Shown in pieces: positions 1 through 8,982 of a stretch of 54,193 nt of DNA. This stretch comes from Candidatus Gastranaerophilales bacterium (GTDB lineage Bacteria > Cyanobacteriota > Vampirovibrionia > Gastranaerophilales > Gastranaerophilaceae), in NCBI GenBank assembly GCA_017467305.1, contig JAFTSM010000046.1, forward strand, positions 1 through 54,193, read 5' to 3'. Under the pieces are notes generated by a model, which saw nothing but the letters and a program-made list of their open reading frames with translations, was not told where the DNA came from and did not search any database. Made by a program: the position numbers and the translations under genes. The first letter of the stretch is position 1, and every line of letters starts with the position of its first letter.

Positions 1-1319
1 ATTTGAAGATTGTTGTATTAGAAACATTGATTGTTCTTCGTGAACTTGAAGGTAATTCTAAAGTCAACGAATCTCTTCAAACAGAGCTTCTTGTTGATAA
101 TGGCGAAGTTATTAAGCCAAAAACACCTATTGCAAAAACTGAAGTATTGGCAGTAAATGATGGTGTTGCAGCTATTAATGATAAACAAGGTGACTCAAGA
201 AGATTGCTTGTAAACTGCTCTGGTCATGAATCATCAGTCAAAGTTTCTTCTGCAAGTCTAGTTAAGAAGGGTGATTTTGTTAGACTAGAACAGCAAATTA
301 CTGAAGGTGGCGATATTGCTCCAACTTCCGGTAAGGTTGTTTCTGTTTCTAAAAATGAAATCGTAATAAGAAATGGTCGTCCATACTTAATCAGCCCAGG
401 TACTATGTTGCAAGTAACTAATGGTTCATTAGTAAACCGTGGTGATATGATTGCTACATTAGTATTCGAAAGACAAAAAACTGGTGACATCGTTCAAGGT
501 TTACCTCGTGTTGAAGAGTTACTTGAAGCAAGAAAACCAAAAGATTCAGCAGTAGTTGCAGAATACTCTGGTACAGCTGAAATCGAAATCGAAGATGACG
601 TTCCACGTTTATACTTAAACGGTGAATTAGGTAGACAAGAAGTTAAATATACAATTGATTCAAATATCATTGTTGCTAACGGTCAAGAAATTAAAGCTGG
701 TCAAGCATTAACTGGTGGTCCACTTAACCCACACGACGTTATTAGATTGAATGGTGTTGAAGCAGCTCAACAATACTTAGTAGACGAAGTACAAAGAGTC
801 TACCGTTCACAAGGCGTAGAAATTGCTGATAAACACGTTGAAGTTATTGTTCGTCAAATGACTAAGAAAGTAAAAATTCTTGAATCTGGTGATACAAAAC
901 TTCTTCCAGGTGAATTCTTAGAATTCAAATTAGTTGAACAAGAAAACGAGGCTGTTAAAGCAGCTGGTGGACAGGAAGCTACTTATGAAGCAGTTCTTCT
1001 TGGTATCACAAAAGCAAGCTTGAACACTGAAAGCTTTATTTCAGCAGCTTCATTCCAAGAAACAACTAGAATTCTTACAGAAGCAGCAGTTGAAGGTAAA
1101 CGTGACTTGTTAAGAGGTTTAAAAGAAAACGTAATTATCGGTAGATTAATCCCTGCTGGTACTGGTTTCTACCATTTAACAAATGCTTCAGAAGAAAAAG
1201 ACAGAGAAGCTCAAAGACGTGCAGCAGAAAAGAATAATGTAAGAAAACCTTCTGCTATCTTAGAAGAAATCGAAGGCATGTTTGGTGCTCCTGAATTAAC
1301 CGACTATACAATTGAATAA
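1..1319 (+). CDS. rpoC2: RNA polymerase beta' subunit, C-terminal part (partial)
   Basis: C-terminal part of the largest catalytic RNA polymerase subunit; the 5' end lies outside the window and the frame is open from the left edge. Family signatures are clear: TGDIVQGLPRVEELLEARKP near residue 160 and, at the end, GITKASLNTESFISAASFQE followed by TRILTEAAVEGKRDLLRGLKE and the NVIIGRLIPAGTG motif. The preceding 150 residues are beta-rich hybrid-motif sequence like the insertion region of cyanobacterial beta'. In Cyanobacteria this region is the separate gene rpoC2; whether rpoC is split here cannot be decided because the junction is off-window, so the symbol is provisional. A terminator follows directly. 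Confidence 0.9.
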   Translation, partial: LKIVVLETLIVLRELEGNSKVNESLQTELLVDNGEVIKPKTPIAKTEVLAVNDGVAAINDKQGDSRRLLVNCSGHESSVKVSSASLVKKGDFVRLEQQITEGGDIAPTSGKVVSVSKNEIVIRNGRPYLISPGTMLQVTNGSLVNRGDMIATLVFERQKTGDIVQGLPRVEELLEARKPKDSAVVAEYSGTAEIEIEDDVPRLYLNGELGRQEVKYTIDSNIIVANGQEIKAGQALTGGPLNPHDVIRLNGVEAAQQYLVDEVQRVYRSQGVEIADKHVEVIVRQMTKKVKILESGDTKLLPGEFLEFKLVEQENEAVKAAGGQEATYEAVLLGITKASLNTESFISAASFQETTRILTEAAVEGKRDLLRGLKENVIIGRLIPAGTGFYHLTNASEEKDREAQRRAAEKNNVRKPSAILEEIEGMFGAPELTDYTIE

Positions 1320-1340
1320 ATTCATAGTTGAATAAAAAAT

Positions 1341-1377
1341 AGTAGTAATCTTTCATTTGAGAGATTACTACTTTTTA
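1341..1377 (+). terminator. Rho-independent terminator after rpoC
   Basis: A perfect 11-bp stem (AGTAGTAATCT at 1341-1351 paired with 1362-1372) with a 10-nt loop is followed by a T-run. It lies 21 nt after the rpoC stop codon and just before the next gene, so it should end the rpo operon transcript. Confidence 0.85.
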
Positions 1378-1390
1378 TTTGGGAGACTAT

Positions 1391-1855
1391 ATGAAAATTT
1401 TATTATATGTGTTTATTTTATTTTTGTGTATAAATATGCGTTCTTTTGCTGATGAAATAAGGGATATCCAATGTTTTTTTAATGAATATGTAAGTGCTGC
1501 AAATAATTACAGTTGTGATTATTTTGATTATTATACCAATAATGCAAAGATAATTAGAGTTGTTGAAAAACCAGACGGTACAGAGCAAGCTGTAAATATT
1601 CCACTTGAAAGATACAAAAGTGAAGCAAAGAAAACTAGCAAACTGGCAAAGCTAAGAAAATATAAAAATAAGTATTTTAATGTAAGGATATTTCCTCATG
1701 GTGAAGATTATAAAATCGTTGCTATGAGGATGCCCTCAACAAGTGATTATAAGATACCTGCATATTTTATAGTTGGCAAAGATTGTAATGGTAATTGGAA
1801 AATAAAAGAAGAATCAATGAATACAAGAGTTCAGAAATTTTTGAAAAATAGTTAA
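1391..1855 (+). CDS. small secreted protein of unknown function
   Basis: 154-residue protein starting with a typical signal peptide (MKILLYVFILFLCINMRSFA, probable cleavage before DEI). The ATG at 1391 is preferred over an in-frame upstream start at 1379 because GGGAG (1381-1385) is correctly spaced and the signal peptide then begins with M-K. The mature part is mixed alpha/beta and rich in K, Y and N, with no motif I can name. Its size and pattern (FFNEYVSAANN..., IKEESMN near the end) would suit an NTF2-like exported fold, but this is only a guess. It stands alone between two terminators, so it should be monocistronic. Confidence 0.7.
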   Translation: MKILLYVFILFLCINMRSFADEIRDIQCFFNEYVSAANNYSCDYFDYYTNNAKIIRVVEKPDGTEQAVNIPLERYKSEAKKTSKLAKLRKYKNKYFNVRIFPHGEDYKIVAMRMPSTSDYKIPAYFIVGKDCNGNWKIKEESMNTRVQKFLKNS

Positions 1856-1884
1856 AAGGTGAAACATATAGTTTCACCTTTTTA
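1854..1884. terminator. bidirectional terminator between convergent genes
   Basis: Perfect 11-bp stem (AAAGGTGAAAC 1855-1865 / GTTTCACCTTT 1871-1881) with a 5-nt loop, an A-run on the left and a T-run on the right. It can stop transcription from both sides and lies between the secreted protein gene and the leftward repeat protein gene. Confidence 0.85.
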
Positions 1885-1891
1885 TCTATAT

Positions 1892-2461
1892 CTATTGATA
1901 TTTTTGTTCGTATTCTATTGTACCGTCACCGTCTTTATCGAAAGTTACACTCATTAAGTTGCCTTCAAAATCATATTCATATTGTTGAATGTTAATGATT
2001 TTACCTTGTGCGTTATAAATGGTTTTGGTTCTGCTTGCAAGTACGTGGTCATATTCTTCTACAAAGTCAATATTACCGTCGCCTTCATAGTCTTTTTTTA
2101 CGCTAATTAAGTTGCCGTCTTCATCAAATTGTTCAATTACTTGCCAGTTGTTGTTTGTTTGAGAACCTTCAAATTTTGCAAAATAACTAGCTTTAAGTTT
2201 TCCATTTTCATCAAAATCATATTGATGTTTTTCGCAATAAACAATCGTGTTTTGAGCGTTATACCAAGTTTCTAAAACAATATTGCTGTTTTTATCGTAT
2301 TCCAAAACTATTTTTGTATTATCTGCATAGCTTTCTTCAACCACATTACCGTCATTATTAGACTTAATTTTTAACAATTTGCTGTTTGGATTTTCTACTG
2401 CATAAGTTGTTTTTGAACAATAGTTTTTAGCCAAAAATTGTACATCATCTATTACCGTCAT
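1892..2461 (-). CDS. YD-like repeat protein with two EF-hand-like DxDGDG loops
   Basis: 189-residue protein with no signal peptide or membrane segment, so probably cytoplasmic. It is built from short aromatic/acidic repeats of the type YxxDGNLxxxxxDxDGDGxxxxxxxY: for example YNAQNTIVYCEKHQYDFDENG and YNAQGKIINIQQYEYDFEGN are two diverged copies of one unit. Two loops, DYEGDGNIDF and DKDGDGTIEY, match the spacing of calcium-binding EF-hand/dockerin loops. The pattern recalls YD/MORN-like beta repeats. No catalytic motif is visible and no function can be assigned. A GAGGAG Shine-Dalgarno sequence precedes the ATG at 2461. Confidence 0.65.
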   Translation of the reverse strand: MTVIDDVQFLAKNYCSKTTYAVENPNSKLLKIKSNNDGNVVEESYADNTKIVLEYDKNSNIVLETWYNAQNTIVYCEKHQYDFDENGKLKASYFAKFEGSQTNNNWQVIEQFDEDGNLISVKKDYEGDGNIDFVEEYDHVLASRTKTIYNAQGKIINIQQYEYDFEGNLMSVTFDKDGDGTIEYEQKYQ

Positions 2462-2551
2462 ACTAAACTCCTCTACTAACCGTGTTTATAAATGTCTTTT
2501 TCGACACTTAATAGATTAACTTTAGCTTCAATAAAAAAAGTTTAATATATT

Positions 2552-2899
2552 TTAACAAATGTTATTGTTATCGTCAATTTGAACTACTGTTGGTTTAAAA
2601 GTTTTTGCTTCTTCTGGAGTCATAAGTGCATAAGAACAAATAATAATTTTGTCACCAACTTGTGCTTTTCTAGCTGCGGCACCATTTAGACAAAAATCTT
2701 TATTTCCACGTTTGCCAGATAGAATATATGTTTGAAATCTTTCGCCGTTATTAATGTTTAAAATATCTACCTTTTGACCTTCTGAAAGGTTTGCTTTATC
2801 TAAAATATCTTGGTCAACAGTAATTGAGCCTACATAGTTAAGGTTTGCATCCGTAACTGTTGCTCTGTGTATTTTTGAGTATAAAAATTCTAATAGCAT
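2552..2899 (-). CDS. panD: aspartate 1-decarboxylase proenzyme
   Basis: Makes beta-alanine from L-aspartate for pantothenate/CoA synthesis. The 115-residue protein is close to family length (about 120). The self-cleavage site that generates the pyruvoyl cofactor is present as G24-S25 in YVGSITVD, preceded by the conserved K9 and H11 ([10 protein letters not shown]) and followed by the [20 protein letters not shown] signature. It is a cytoplasmic tetramer in the family. It lies 51 nt downstream of queE and may share its transcript. AGAGGAAA precedes the ATG. No other pan gene is nearby. Confidence 0.95.
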   Translation of the reverse strand: MLLEFLYSKIHRATVTDANLNYVGSITVDQDILDKANLSEGQKVDILNINNGERFQTYILSGKRGNKDFCLNGAAARKAQVGDKIIICSYALMTPEEAKTFKPTVVQIDDNNNIC

Positions 2900-2950
2900 A
2901 GTCTGTTTTCCTCTAAGACTATTTTAACAAAAACAAATTTATTTTGAAGA

Positions 2951-3619
2951 TTATCTTACATTCAAAAACTTGTGAACTTGAGGAATAAGTCTCACATAGT
3001 CATATATAGAAACAAATTTGTAATATACTTCATTTATAAATTCTGTTGAAAGGTTTAGATTGTTACCATCCATTTTAGGTTGAAGTACAAGTAAAATATT
3101 ATATTTTTGAGCCAATTCAGCTGTTTTTAAAATTTCATCATCAGTTATATTTGTATCAAATACAACTTTTGCAAATATTTCCTTTGTATTTTTTGCGATT
3201 TTAATAAATTGTTCGTGCGCAAAGAAATGGTCAAAGCCATTGCTCATTGATGGCAGTTTGATATCCATAGAAACAATGTCTATGTACTGGATGATTAGAG
3301 ATAATTGTTCATATAGAGTGCCATTAGTTTCTAAATAGATTTTTTTATTAGTTTTTTGTAGAAATTCATACAAGAAATCAGTATCACAAAGTGGTTCACC
3401 GCCAGTTAAACTAATAGAATGAATATTGTTATGTCTGTTAACTTCTTCTATAAGTTCATCAACCGAATATTCTTTTAAATCATTTCTAAAGTCTGTATCA
3501 CAGTAGTTACAATTTAAGTTACATTTAGAAAATCTTATAAAAAGTTGGTTAATACCAACACAAGGTCCTTCGCCTTGTATTGATTCAAAAATTTCTTTTA
3601 TTTGTACTTTACTTTGCAT
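2951..3619 (-). CDS. queE: 7-carboxy-7-deazaguanine synthase (radical SAM)
   Basis: Radical SAM enzyme that ring-contracts 6-carboxy-tetrahydropterin to 7-carboxy-7-deazaguanine in the queuosine/preQ0 pathway. Visible motifs are FESIQGEG at the N-terminus, the cluster motif C33-x3-C37-x2-C40 (CNLNCNYC) and the SAM-binding SLTGGEPL around residue 70. The length of 222 residues fits the family. Its start overlaps the end of the dnaJ-like gene by 11 nt, indicating translational coupling in one operon. No queC/queD is in the window. Confidence 0.93.
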   Translation of the reverse strand: MQSKVQIKEIFESIQGEGPCVGINQLFIRFSKCNLNCNYCDTDFRNDLKEYSVDELIEEVNRHNNIHSISLTGGEPLCDTDFLYEFLQKTNKKIYLETNGTLYEQLSLIIQYIDIVSMDIKLPSMSNGFDHFFAHEQFIKIAKNTKEIFAKVVFDTNITDDEILKTAELAQKYNILLVLQPKMDGNNLNLSTEFINEVYYKFVSIYDYVRLIPQVHKFLNVR

Positions 3620-4646
3620 TGTTTAAGTCTTTTCTAATATTGTATTTTGAAAGTTCTTTCAATTGATTATATAACGCTTTTTCTTTTTCAGAAAGCTTTT
3701 CTGGTAATTTGATTTGAACTGTAATAATCATATCACCCTTTTTTGTTTTGTTGTTATTTTCAATTCCAAGACCAGATAATTTTAGTTTTTGACCAGAAGA
3801 AGTCATAGATGGAATTTTAACAGTTATTTTTTCACCAAATACTGGAATTGAAACTTCTGCACCAAGAACGGCTTCAAAAGGCGTTATTGGAAGATTACAA
3901 AGAATATCATTACCTTCTATATTAAAATATGGATTTTTTTCGATATCTACAATTAAGTATAAGTCGCCGTCTTTTCCTCCATTAAGTCCTTTGTTACCTT
4001 CTTTTTTTATTCTAACTTTTGAGCCTTGAGAAACTCCTTTTGGAATTTTTACGTTTATCTTTTTTTGTAGAGAAAGTTGACCAGAACCATTGCACATAGA
4101 ACATTGGGAACCATTTATAAATTTTCTCCCTTCACAGTTTGGGCAAGGTTGTGTATGTAAAATATTCACCTTTCTGTTTGTTCCATTTAGTGCTTCGAAA
4201 CAAGAAATAGAAATATTTATATTAATATCTTGACCGTGAATAATTCTTTTGGGCTCTGTAGTTTTGCTTGAACCTTTTCCTGAATGAAATAAGTTATCTA
4301 AAGCAGAGTTAATAGATTTTGTAAAATTTTCTTGAGTGTTGGCATTTATTTTTGCTTTTTTTATGTATTCTTCATACTTGTTTTTTCTAACCGATTCTTC
4401 TTGTTTTCTTATTTTTTCTCTATAGAAACCGTGAAGAACATCGTATTTTTTCCTGTTTTCTTCATTTGTTAGAACTTCGTATGCTTCTTGAATTTCTTTA
4501 AACTTATTAATATCCGCATTTTCTCCAGCTACGTCAGGATGATATTCTCTTACAAGTTTTCTGTAAGATTGTTTTATTTCGTCTAATGTAGCGTCAAAGT
4601 TTAAATTTAAGATTTTATATAAATCTTTATTGTAGTAATTTGCCAA
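3609..4646 (-). CDS. dnaJ: DnaJ-family co-chaperone with a reduced zinc finger
   Basis: J-domain protein (345 aa) that should stimulate DnaK ATPase. The J domain spans residues 4-70 with H36-P37-D38 (REYHPDVAG). The usual Gly/Phe-rich linker is replaced by a charged helical linker (about 72-130). The zinc region has only two CxxC motifs (CPNC and CSMC, around residues 168-184) instead of the canonical four, so only one zinc site can form. C-terminal substrate-binding domains follow (VKIPKGVSQGSKVRI..., DGDLYLIVDIEKNPYF). It is more than a CbpA-type protein, which has no cysteines, but less than canonical DnaJ. dnaK and grpE are not nearby. Operon with queE. Confidence 0.9.
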   Translation of the reverse strand: MANYYNKDLYKILNLNFDATLDEIKQSYRKLVREYHPDVAGENADINKFKEIQEAYEVLTNEENRKKYDVLHGFYREKIRKQEESVRKNKYEEYIKKAKINANTQENFTKSINSALDNLFHSGKGSSKTTEPKRIIHGQDININISISCFEALNGTNRKVNILHTQPCPNCEGRKFINGSQCSMCNGSGQLSLQKKINVKIPKGVSQGSKVRIKKEGNKGLNGGKDGDLYLIVDIEKNPYFNIEGNDILCNLPITPFEAVLGAEVSIPVFGEKITVKIPSMTSSGQKLKLSGLGIENNNKTKKGDMIITVQIKLPEKLSEKEKALYNQLKELSKYNIRKDLNNAK

Positions 4647-4782
4647 AATCTACTCTCCTTATATAATTTTACGGAAGAGTAAAAAAATATCAAATACTTT
4701 TTGTAATTAATATACTTTTATTTACAAGTAAAGTGTATTAAAATAGTCTCAAGTAGATTAGAGAGATTGAACGGGGTTTGAC

Positions 4783-6030
4783 ATGGAGTTAGATTTAATT
4801 AGAAAAACTGATTTAGAAGTTGCTGAATTAATTGAAGAAGAATTAAAAAGACAGCAAACAACTATTGAATTAATCGCAAGTGAAAACTTTACTTCACCAG
4901 CTGTTATGGCTGCTTGTGGTAGTGTTTTAACAAATAAATATGCAGAAGGTAAACCATATAAAAGATTTTATAATGGTTGTGAAAATGTAGATAAAATTGA
5001 AGAATTAGCTCAAGAAAGAGCTAAAAAGTTGTTTGGAGCTGAGCATGCTAACGTTCAACCACACAGTGGCGCACAAGCAAATATGGCTGTATTTTTATAT
5101 GCTGTAAAACCTGGTGATACTGTAATGGGTATGGATTTATCTAATGGTGGTCATTTATCACATGGTTCCCCAGTAAACTTCTCTGGTTTATACTTCAACA
5201 TTGTTTCATATGGAATTAATGACGAGGGTGAAATTGACTACAATAATGTAAGAGAAATGGCTCTTAAACATAAACCAAAATTGATTATTTGTGGTGCAAG
5301 TGCATATTCTAGAATTATTGATTTTAAAAAATTCCGTGAAATTGCAGATGAAGTTGGTGCTTTATTATTAGCAGATATTGCTCATATTGCTGCTCTAGTT
5401 GCAACAGGTGAGCATCCAAGTCCATTCCCATATGCTGATTTTGTAACAACAACAACTCACAAAACATTAAGAGGTCCAAGAGGTGGTATTATTATGTGCA
5501 AACAAGAACACGCACTTGGTATTGATAAAGCTGTATTCCCTGGTGTTCAAGGTGGACCTTTAGAACATATCATTGCTGGTAAAGCTATCGCATTAAAAGA
5601 AGCTTTATCTGATGAATTTAAGGCATATTCTAAACAAGTTGTTTTAAATGCAAAAGCTTTAGCTAAATCATTAATGGATGAAGGTCTTGATATTGTTGGT
5701 AATGGTACTGATAATCACTTAATGACATTAGATTTAAGAAAAACTGGTAAAACTGGTAAAGATATTGCAAATATGCTTGAGTTAGTTGGAATTACAGCTA
5801 ATAAGAATACAGTTCCAAATGACCCTCAAAGTCCATTTGTTACAAGTGGTGTAAGGTTAGGTTCTCCTGCAATGACAACTAGAGGTTTTAAAGAAGAAGA
5901 TATGGTTGAAGTTGGTAAAATTATTGCTGAAGCTGTAAAAATTTCTGAAACTAAAGATGAAGCAAAAGTTAAAGAATTAAGAGCTCGTTCTTTGAAACTT
6001 TGCGAAAAATACCCACTATATAAGGATTAA
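4783..6030 (+). CDS. glyA: serine hydroxymethyltransferase
   Basis: PLP enzyme interconverting serine and glycine with transfer of a one-carbon unit to tetrahydrofolate. 415 residues, normal length. The PLP lysine is K227 in [22 protein letters not shown] (29-36) and the [10 protein letters not shown] segment (61-70) are family signatures, the latter slightly altered from the common R-Y-Y-G-G. Cytoplasmic. It heads the rightward run that continues with the wecA-like gene 2 nt later; together with def/fmt downstream it supplies and uses one-carbon units, though co-regulation is only inferred. Confidence 0.97.
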   Translation: MELDLIRKTDLEVAELIEEELKRQQTTIELIASENFTSPAVMAACGSVLTNKYAEGKPYKRFYNGCENVDKIEELAQERAKKLFGAEHANVQPHSGAQANMAVFLYAVKPGDTVMGMDLSNGGHLSHGSPVNFSGLYFNIVSYGINDEGEIDYNNVREMALKHKPKLIICGASAYSRIIDFKKFREIADEVGALLLADIAHIAALVATGEHPSPFPYADFVTTTTHKTLRGPRGGIIMCKQEHALGIDKAVFPGVQGGPLEHIIAGKAIALKEALSDEFKAYSKQVVLNAKALAKSLMDEGLDIVGNGTDNHLMTLDLRKTGKTGKDIANMLELVGITANKNTVPNDPQSPFVTSGVRLGSPAMTTRGFKEEDMVEVGKIIAEAVKISETKDEAKVKELRARSLKLCEKYPLYKD

Positions 6031-6032
6031 TT

Positions 6033-7082
6033 ATGACTGTTTTGCAATTATCTGAGGCGAATATAATAGGTACTGTTATTGCATTTATTTTAGGATTATT
6101 TATAGTTCCTTTAATAATAAGCTTTTCAGAAAAAAAAGGATTAGTAGATGTTCCGGATGAGAGAAAAATACACTCTCATCCTATTCCACGTTTAGGTGGG
6201 GTCTCTATTTGGGTATGTACAGTATTATCCTTTTTAGCCTTAATCATTTTGAGTTATTATCCACACCGTTCTTTGCTTTCTGGCTTATTGGTTGGTAGTT
6301 CTTTAATGTTTTTATTGGGTTTGGTTGATGATATTTATTGCTTAGCTGCAAAATTTAAATTTGTTATTCAGTTAACAATAGCATCAATTGTTTATTTTTT
6401 AGGTGTAAAAATAACTACCTTGTTTATTCCTTTTATTGGAATGGTTGATGTACATCCAATTCTTTCTTATCTGGGTACTGTTGCTTGGATTGTCGGTATC
6501 AGCAATGCTGTTAATTTTATAGATGGTGTTGATGGTTTAGCAGGTTCTGTTATTACAATTAGTTCTGTTACGTTAGGATTGATTTCGATTGCACTTGCTC
6601 CTTCAGATGTTGTAAGTCCTTTGGTCGCATTTATTTTAGCAGGTTCAATGCTGGGGTTTTTAACTTATAATTTTCATCCAGCTAAAATTTTTATGGGGGA
6701 TTCTGGTGCTTTGTTTGCTGGCTTTTTACTTGCAACACTCTCCGTAATGTATCAAATGAAATCAAATGATATTACAATGTATGTTCCACTTTTGGTTTTA
6801 GCGGTGCCTATTTTAGATATTACATTTTCTTCAGTTAGAAGAATTTTAAAGGGTACATCTCCTTTTGTGGCTGATGCAGAACATATTCATCATAAACTTT
6901 TAAAATTAGGATTATCTCAAAATAAGGCAGTGTTAATTTTAGTTGTATTCTCAATAATAATGGGTGCAATAGCAACTTATATTGCTGCTTCAGATACAAC
7001 AAAATATTTTATATATGCTGTTATAATATCAGTAGTGATGATTATATTAAACAGACACGCAAAAATCGGTGAAGGAAAATAA
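6033..7082 (+). CDS. wecA: undecaprenyl-phosphate sugar-1-phosphate transferase (WecA/TagO family)
   Basis: Integral membrane enzyme of the MraY/WecA superfamily, about 10-11 hydrophobic segments over 349 residues. It transfers a sugar-1-phosphate (usually GlcNAc-1-P) from a UDP-sugar to undecaprenyl phosphate, the first step of O-antigen or wall polymer synthesis. Signature motifs: RKIHSHPIPRLGG near residue 44, the Mg-binding LVDD, NAVNFIDGVDGLAG, FMGDSGAL and the cytoplasmic loop EHIHHKLL that separates WecA/TagO from MraY. AAGGA lies 6 nt before the ATG. The exact sugar cannot be read from sequence, so the symbol names the family. Confidence 0.88.
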   Translation: MTVLQLSEANIIGTVIAFILGLFIVPLIISFSEKKGLVDVPDERKIHSHPIPRLGGVSIWVCTVLSFLALIILSYYPHRSLLSGLLVGSSLMFLLGLVDDIYCLAAKFKFVIQLTIASIVYFLGVKITTLFIPFIGMVDVHPILSYLGTVAWIVGISNAVNFIDGVDGLAGSVITISSVTLGLISIALAPSDVVSPLVAFILAGSMLGFLTYNFHPAKIFMGDSGALFAGFLLATLSVMYQMKSNDITMYVPLLVLAVPILDITFSSVRRILKGTSPFVADAEHIHHKLLKLGLSQNKAVLILVVFSIIMGAIATYIAASDTTKYFIYAVIISVVMIILNRHAKIGEGK

Positions 7083-7085
7083 ACA

Positions 7086-7673
7086 ATGACAGTAAGAAAA
7101 GTATTGAAGTATGGAACCCCGTCTTTAAGAGAAAAATCAAAAGAAGTACATAAAATTTCAAAGAAAATACAAGCATTAATTGAAGACTTGTATGATACTA
7201 TGTATGCTACAAATGGTGTTGGGCTTGCAGCACCTCAGATTGGTGAAAATTTAAGAGTTTTTGTTATTGATGTTGGTACTGACCCTAAAACAATGTGTCC
7301 TATAACTTTTATTAATCCCAAAATTATAAAGAAAGAGGGGGCGATTGTTTCTAACGAGGGTTGTATTAGTTTTCCAGAAGCATATACAGAAGTTAGAAGA
7401 TATAAATCAGTAAAAGTTAAAGCTTTAAATGAAAAAGGTAAGCCTTTTGTTCTTGAAGTTACAGATGGTTCATTATTGGCTAGAGCAATTCAGCACGAGT
7501 ACGACCATTTAGACGGCATTTTGTTTATCGACCATTGTCGTAACCGTTTTGAAGCTGATAAAATATTGACAGAGAAAGGGCTTCCTCCAGTTGATGCTAA
7601 ATATCTTTTAGAGGAAAAAGAATTGGAAGAAGAAATACAAAAAAATCCTCAACCAAAAGAGGAGGAAAAGTAG
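7086..7673 (+). CDS. def: peptide deformylase
   Basis: Metalloenzyme that removes the formyl group from nascent N-terminal Met. All three motifs are intact: GVGLAAPQIG (44-53), EGCISFP with metal ligand C93, and QHEYDHLDG with H137, E138 and H141. 195 residues with an acidic, lysine-rich C-terminal tail (about 170-195). Its stop codon is immediately followed by the TTG start of fmt, so the formylation/deformylation pair is translationally coupled. Confidence 0.96.
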   Translation: MTVRKVLKYGTPSLREKSKEVHKISKKIQALIEDLYDTMYATNGVGLAAPQIGENLRVFVIDVGTDPKTMCPITFINPKIIKKEGAIVSNEGCISFPEAYTEVRRYKSVKVKALNEKGKPFVLEVTDGSLLARAIQHEYDHLDGILFIDHCRNRFEADKILTEKGLPPVDAKYLLEEKELEEEIQKNPQPKEEEK

Positions 7674-8615
7674 TTGATTAATGTTGTTTATATGGCAACA
7701 CCAGATATTGCTGTTAAAAGTTTAGAAGAGTTATTCAACAATAAAGATGTAAATGTTTTGGCTGTTGTAACCCAACCAGATAGACCAAAAGGTAGAGGGA
7801 ATAAACTGACTCCACCACCGGTTAAAGTTTTTGCGTTGGATAATAATATTCCTTGTTATCAAACAGAAAAGATTAGAGTAGATGAAGAACTTTTAAAAAC
7901 ATTAAAAGAATTGAAGCCTGATTTCTTTGTTACTTTTGCGTTTGGGCAAATATTGTCACAAGAAGTTTTGGATATTCCTAAATTTGCTACTGTAAACTTA
8001 CATGCTTCATTGTTACCTAAATATAGAGGTGCAAACCCTATTCAACGTTGTATTTATAATGGGGATAAAAAAACTGGCATTACTACAATGCTCACAGTTT
8101 TAGAACTTGATGCTGGTGATATTTGTGAAACTGAAGAAATTGTTATTACTGAAAACATGACTAATATTGAATTAAAAGATGCGATTAGTGAAAAGTCTCC
8201 AACATTGATTTGTTCAACATTAAAAGGCTTGTATGAAGGTTCTTTAAAACCACAAAAACAAGATAGTGAAGGTGTTACTATTGCTAAAAAGTTTGTAAAG
8301 CAAGACGGTTTAATTGATTGGTCAAAATCAGCTGAAGAAATTCATAATCATGTCCGTTCTATGGTAGATTTTCCTTGTGCATATACATTTTTAGATGGGA
8401 AAATGGTAAAAATTATAGAAACAAGGTTGTCTCAGAATAAGGCAAATTCTTGTTGTTCAAGTGTTTCTTGTGTTACAAAGCAAGGTATTGAAATTTGTAC
8501 TGGCGATGGATGTTTATTGATAACAAAAGTAAAACCAGAAAGCAAAGGGGTTATGAATTCTTATGATTTTGCAAATGGTGCAAAAATTAAAGCAGGTATG
8601 AAGTTTGGAGAATAA
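7674..8615 (+). CDS. fmt: methionyl-tRNA formyltransferase
   Basis: Formylates initiator Met-tRNA with 10-formyl-THF. 313 residues. N-terminal formyltransferase domain with the catalytic N-x-H (N108, H110 in VNLHASLLPKYRGANPIQ) and Asp in the LELDAGDI motif; smaller C-terminal domain from about residue 205. The start is the TTG right after the def stop, with GAGGAGG just upstream inside def; the protein then begins MINVVYMATPDIA, as expected for the family. Confidence 0.95.
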   Translation: MINVVYMATPDIAVKSLEELFNNKDVNVLAVVTQPDRPKGRGNKLTPPPVKVFALDNNIPCYQTEKIRVDEELLKTLKELKPDFFVTFAFGQILSQEVLDIPKFATVNLHASLLPKYRGANPIQRCIYNGDKKTGITTMLTVLELDAGDICETEEIVITENMTNIELKDAISEKSPTLICSTLKGLYEGSLKPQKQDSEGVTIAKKFVKQDGLIDWSKSAEEIHNHVRSMVDFPCAYTFLDGKMVKIIETRLSQNKANSCCSSVSCVTKQGIEICTGDGCLLITKVKPESKGVMNSYDFANGAKIKAGMKFGE

Positions 8616-8616
8616 T

Positions 8617-8982
8617 ATGCAAAGAGGAATAAGAGGTGCAATAACAGTCGAAAATAATTCTATTGAAGCTGTAAAAGCAGCAACAATCGAACTTATATCA
8701 GAGATGAAAGTAAGAAACAATTATAAAGAAGAAGATATCTCTTATGTCCTTTTTACTATGACTGATGACCTTGATTGTGTATATCCAGCAAAATTTGCAC
8801 GTGAAGAATTTAAAGAATGGCAATACGTACCTATGATGTGTACTCAAGAGTTAAAAATAATTGGTTCATTAGAAAAATGTTTAAGAATTCTTATTGTTGT
8901 TAATACAGAGCTTGCACAAAAAGAGATAAAACATGTATATTTAAAAGGTGCTGAGAAATTGAGAAAAGATTTAAGTAAGTAA
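8617..8982 (+). CDS. aroH: chorismate mutase, AroH type
   Basis: Monofunctional chorismate mutase of the Bacillus AroH trimeric fold: chorismate to prephenate for Phe/Tyr. 121 residues. It aligns over its full length with the family: MQRGIRGAITV start (active-site Arg6), VYPAKFAREEFKEWQYVPMM, LEKCLRILIVV with the second catalytic Arg, and KHVYLKGAEKLRKDL at the end. The ATG at 8617 is chosen over an in-frame TTG at 8605: it has TTGGAGA at proper distance and matches the family N-terminus. Its stop overlaps the next start (TAATG). Confidence 0.93.
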   Translation: MQRGIRGAITVENNSIEAVKAATIELISEMKVRNNYKEEDISYVLFTMTDDLDCVYPAKFAREEFKEWQYVPMMCTQELKIIGSLEKCLRILIVVNTELAQKEIKHVYLKGAEKLRKDLSK

